Shown one piece after another: positions 60,721 to 64,000 of a DNA stretch of 64,000 nucleotides. This DNA comes from Homalodisca vitripennis (Eukaryota; Arthropoda; Insecta; Hemiptera; Cicadellidae): positions 52,491,501 to 52,555,500 of the forward strand of contig NC_060208.1 in NCBI RefSeq assembly GCF_021130785.1. Reading direction: 5' to 3'. Numbering within the stretch: the stretch's first letter is position 1; the number at the start of each line of letters is the position of its first letter. A program made the position numbers and the translations under genes. The notes beneath the pieces were generated by a model, which was given only the letters and a program-made list of their open reading frames with translations, was not told where the DNA came from and did not search any database.

Positions 60721-62786
60721 AAACATTTCAGATTAATTCACAACATTAACTAATATTTCATACTTTATATTGACTTTAATAATAATCGGCATTCAAATTA
60801 AATTTGTTGGATAAATAATTTTAAGAACAGTTCTGCAGCGCTCATCCTTCCAGTAATACGCTTCGCGAAATAAAGCAATCTAACGACTGGCACGTTTTTT
60901 TCTGAATATGTGTGATTAGTACTTCTAATTTGAACGAATTATATTTCCGGCGCCATATTTAGGTGTACCTTGCCATGATAAAAAATTATACACACACCTA
61001 CAAGTATTTCAAAATCTGTAGATTTTATTAGTCGTTAAATGAAAAAATTATTAAAATTACAAATATTTAGTATTTCCAACTTAATGCTTAAAGCACCATC
61101 CACAAAAAAAGCAATAAAGACAAGAATTAGAAAGGTATTTTTCAATAATTTATATATTTTTGCCTGCCTCTTCTTTCATTATTCCTCTTTTTCTTTTTCC
61201 TTTTATCTCGCCATTCCTTCCTTTAGATTTCCAAGTGCACTCATGACTTTCCAATTAGGAGTCTGTATTTCAAAGGAAAAATACATTCTTTTTGAGTGTT
61301 GAAATGTTTTATTGAACGATGATAGAATGGCTGGCTTTTAATTGAGTAATCTTCTGGATCATTACGTAATCTATTAGGGAAACAATTAAAAATTGTATCA
61401 ACAGGTTTTAGCTTCATATTAAGTCAAGAAATTATTTTTTTTTAACGATCAATATGACAACATATTTTCATTTGTGTAAGTATTTTATAAGAGTCACTAT
61501 TCAATTCAGTTTGCCGTATTTGTTATTGCAATTATTTTTCATAATAGCATTTCAGACATTTACAATCGTTACAGGCCAAAATGTATGATACCATATACAA
61601 TATGTTTTTGGTATACATTATGTAACATACTGTATACACTTTGTAACATATAACGACGTCAGATGTTTGAACTGTAAACAAAGAATTTATTTTTCATAGT
61701 TCGTCAGCATAGTCACCATGAATATTTTAATGTCTTACGTTGACTGGAAACATGTTCGGGTACAGAATCAGGACATCGTTATATAAAGGGAATTCATTTG
61801 GTCAGGAAGGCTTTCTAACAGTATTAATTTAAAGAAAAGGGTATATTTATAAATTTTTATGTGGTGGGTAAAGTTTTATTTACATTGAGCGTCTAATTCT
61901 GCTCTAGATGCGTCTAATACAATTTGTCATAAGATCAATCTAATAGCAAATTATATTAGATAAATATCCGATCAATCATCTTCAATCTCTTAAATATCTG
62001 CGTACTCTGAATGGTTCCATTGTTTCATACTGACATAATTGTCTCCCATTATACGAAATCGCATTCATTATAAGTGATCCCCAGCTGCTCTGAATCTAAT
62101 ATACCATTAGCTTGTCTCTTATTCATTAGGTGATGGTGCATGAACTGGGGTCCCTTACCATTTAGTTCTCAATAAATAAACCGATCCAATGTATTGTCGA
62201 AATTAACGCACAGCTATACCACAGACGGACATACATTCGAGAAGATTACCCTTTGACCTTTTGGTCAGAGAATAAAAATGTTCATCCTTGGGAAAAGAAA
62301 AATCTATATACCAAATGGCAAGTCTCTTGGAGCTTACTACCAAAGGTTGCCGTCGGACCAACAGTGCACTTTATATTCTTATGGATCTGAATAAGGATTG
62401 CATATACTGTTTTAGGTGGCTGGCTCTACATTGTCAGTTAATGTCCAGGATTAGGGTGTTGGTAAACTGATTTACATCATCATCCATATGTAATGTAATG
62501 TCTTTTCACCATGTATATCGAATTAACCTGGAATCTGAACAACTCAACTAAAATTTTCTTCATAGCTTGAGTCTCAAATATGAGATCAATTGATCCACCC
62601 AACTATACCTGATAAAGATGTTAAAGTGAGTTATGAAAAGTTATTATAAATTCACTTATTTTTATCTTTTGTTTTTCATTTATGGTAATGGCAATAATAT
62701 AATAATCTAATTTCAAACAAACACGCGTCATTAATTGTATTGTACCTGTAGATAACAACACTTGACAGTTGTTTCATTTGTTCCAG
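60721..62786. other. Intronic or intergenic DNA upstream of the calcium-channel exon
   Basis: No preceding channel exon was recognised; it is probably outside the window. The short frames at 61039 and 62288 lack motifs. Confidence 0.5.
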
Positions 62787-62920
62787 ATGTTCGATGATTT
62801 CATCTTCGCTTTCTTTGCGCTGGAGATGTCAGTAAAGATGATTGCTATGGGAGTCTACGGTAAGGGGACCTATCTGGCAGACTCCTGGAATCGCCTGGAC
62901 TTCTTCATTGTGCTTGCTGG
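62787..62920 (+). CDS. T-type (Cav3) calcium channel alpha-1 subunit, single exon (domain I S2-S3)
   Basis: This 134-bp internal exon encodes part of a voltage-gated calcium channel of the plasma membrane. It is preceded by a pyrimidine-rich tract and TTCCAG and followed by GG|GTAAGG. The translation runs [18 protein letters not shown], then [20 protein letters not shown], ending IVLAG with two bases of the next Gly codon. [10 protein letters not shown], the Glu in ALEM (S2) and NRLDFF (S3, with the charge-transfer Asp) are specific for domain I of Cav3/T-type channels; L- and N-type channels differ here. The Drosophila counterpart is Ca-alpha1T. Frame is intact. The initial ATG is an internal codon, not a start. 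Neighbouring exons lie outside the window. Confidence 0.92.
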
Positions 62921-64000
62921 GTAAGGAGGCCTTACATTTAGACTACATCTAAATTAATTTTTGTACAATAACCGTGTTTTCAAACGTACAGTGTACTGAG
63001 TTCATTTTTGTGAAGATCATAAATACCGTTTAAGTCATGCTAGTCAAGAAAGAGTTTAATTGTATCGTGCTTGCCAAAAACAAACTTATTGTCTCTATTG
63101 ATGAGCATTGTCTCAGCTTCATCACATTTTCGTTTACCAGAAGCCTATAGTTTATCATTCATTCAGGATAGTTTCTCATCTTAATTATGGATGACTTTGG
63201 ATATGCATAACTTATCGTGCTTGTTGGATATGGGTTTTTTTCAATCTTACTTGTAAGGTATGAAAGATATAGTTACATTGTGCTTATCGGGTAGGAGTCA
63301 TGATGCTTTCATATTTAGTGCTTTTCGGACATTAAAGCTCTATAGCCATTGTCTTGTTGGATAGGAGCTTATGACTTTACTTTATTAAGTCATAAGTTTT
63401 GAGGAGAATTAGATACGTAATGTTTGACAAGTGTTTGTAACTAACCCATGGATATCTAGAGAAATACTTATAAAAATACTTATTATACTTATTAAAATAA
63501 GACTATAATGCTTTATGGTGAAACCTTGCTAATAGGATAAAGTTGCAAACATATGTTTAGTCGTTAATCTTCTATGTAACATTATGATAATTCCTATTTG
63601 TATTTCAGTATGAATAATGTTTATTAAAGATCTATTCAATTTTAAGCTTTATAACTCTCTCCTTATTTCAGGACTCACACCACAACTTTAGATCGACAAA
63701 AACCACATGTTGCATGGTTGCCCGATTGTTTACATGTTAAGAGAAGGTTAGGTCTATTGTTGCGGTCCATTGTCACCACACTGGTCTCTATTGTTCCCAC
63801 GACCATGATAGCTCAGCTTGAACCACCCCAAATTATCCCTTCATTGTTTGATCGTTACTCCCATTACCTCTATTGTTGCCAGTGATAACATTTATATTGG
63901 GTTATTGGCAAGGCATATCAAAATGAACTCTGTGTATCTTATTGTACTTTCTATTTCACCTTGATTTTTGTCCACTGGTCTTGGATACGTAGAATGGTTA
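62921..64000 (+). other. Intron following the Cav3 exon, with degenerate repeats
   Basis: Phrases like the exon end and donor (ATTGTGCTTGCTGGGTAAGG) recur in altered form near 63064 (ATCGTGCTTGCC), 63210 (ATCGTGCTTGTTGGATATGG), 63276 (ATTGTGCTTATCGGGTAGGA) and 63348 (ATTGTCTTGTTGGATAGGAG). Around 63740-63890, CTATTGTTGC/CC phrases repeat. No further exon was recognised before the window ends. Confidence 0.5.

Overview
The window reads as nuclear DNA of an insect or close arthropod relative. It is AT-rich, almost gene-free and dominated by satellites, minisatellites and decayed transposons. The only host coding sequence I can support is one 134-bp exon at 62787-62920, encoding the S2-S3 part of domain I of a T-type (Cav3) voltage-gated calcium channel alpha-1 subunit, with clean acceptor and donor sites. 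The rest is best read as intronic or intergenic DNA. The species is not determinable by eye.

The centrepiece is a Polinton/Maverick (adintovirus-like) element at 34689-51951, about 17.3 kb. It has ~295-bp terminal inverted repeats, AG...CT ends, and a near-perfect 6-bp target duplication (CTTTAT / CTTTTAT). It holds the canonical gene set: protein-primed DNA polymerase B, retrovirus-type integrase, FtsK/HerA packaging ATPase, adenain-like protease, double jelly-roll major capsid protein, a virion PLA2-like protein and a DUF8207-like structural protein. It also holds a coiled-coil fibre-like protein, a second minus-strand structural candidate, a BRO-N protein, two tandem zinc-binding paralogues, a free zinc ribbon and several small unknown genes. 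Nearly every gene starts inside a TAAATGG motif, often as TCTATNTAAATGG, including on the minus strand and at divergent starts. Reading frames are broken mainly by one-base indels. A non-Polinton insertion with a tRNA-like sequence sits at 48.7-49.87 kb, and a ~350-bp tract of ACGTT repeats separates ATPase from the structural genes.

The left third (1-22.5 kb) carries a 203-bp satellite (1.1-2.35 kb), minisatellites, and four homologous blocks that occur twice in the same order ~9.8-10.2 kb apart (4.3/14.1, 7.0/17.2, 10.6/20.6, 11.1/21.2 kb). This points to an old tandem duplication of a ~10-kb unit. One block is ~95% identical and contains a CRE-type TGACGTCA palindrome. An inverted monomer of the 203-bp satellite closes the region at 22.4 kb. 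From 27.55 to 31.47 kb there is a ~24-copy, 163-bp AT-rich satellite.

The right part (52-64 kb) holds scattered SINE/LINE remnants, a GC-rich island with a good splice-donor match (57.07-57.44 kb), a (CA)n microsatellite, a LINE-like 3' tail and the calcium-channel exon. Degenerate echoes of that exon's 3' end and donor occur in the following intron.
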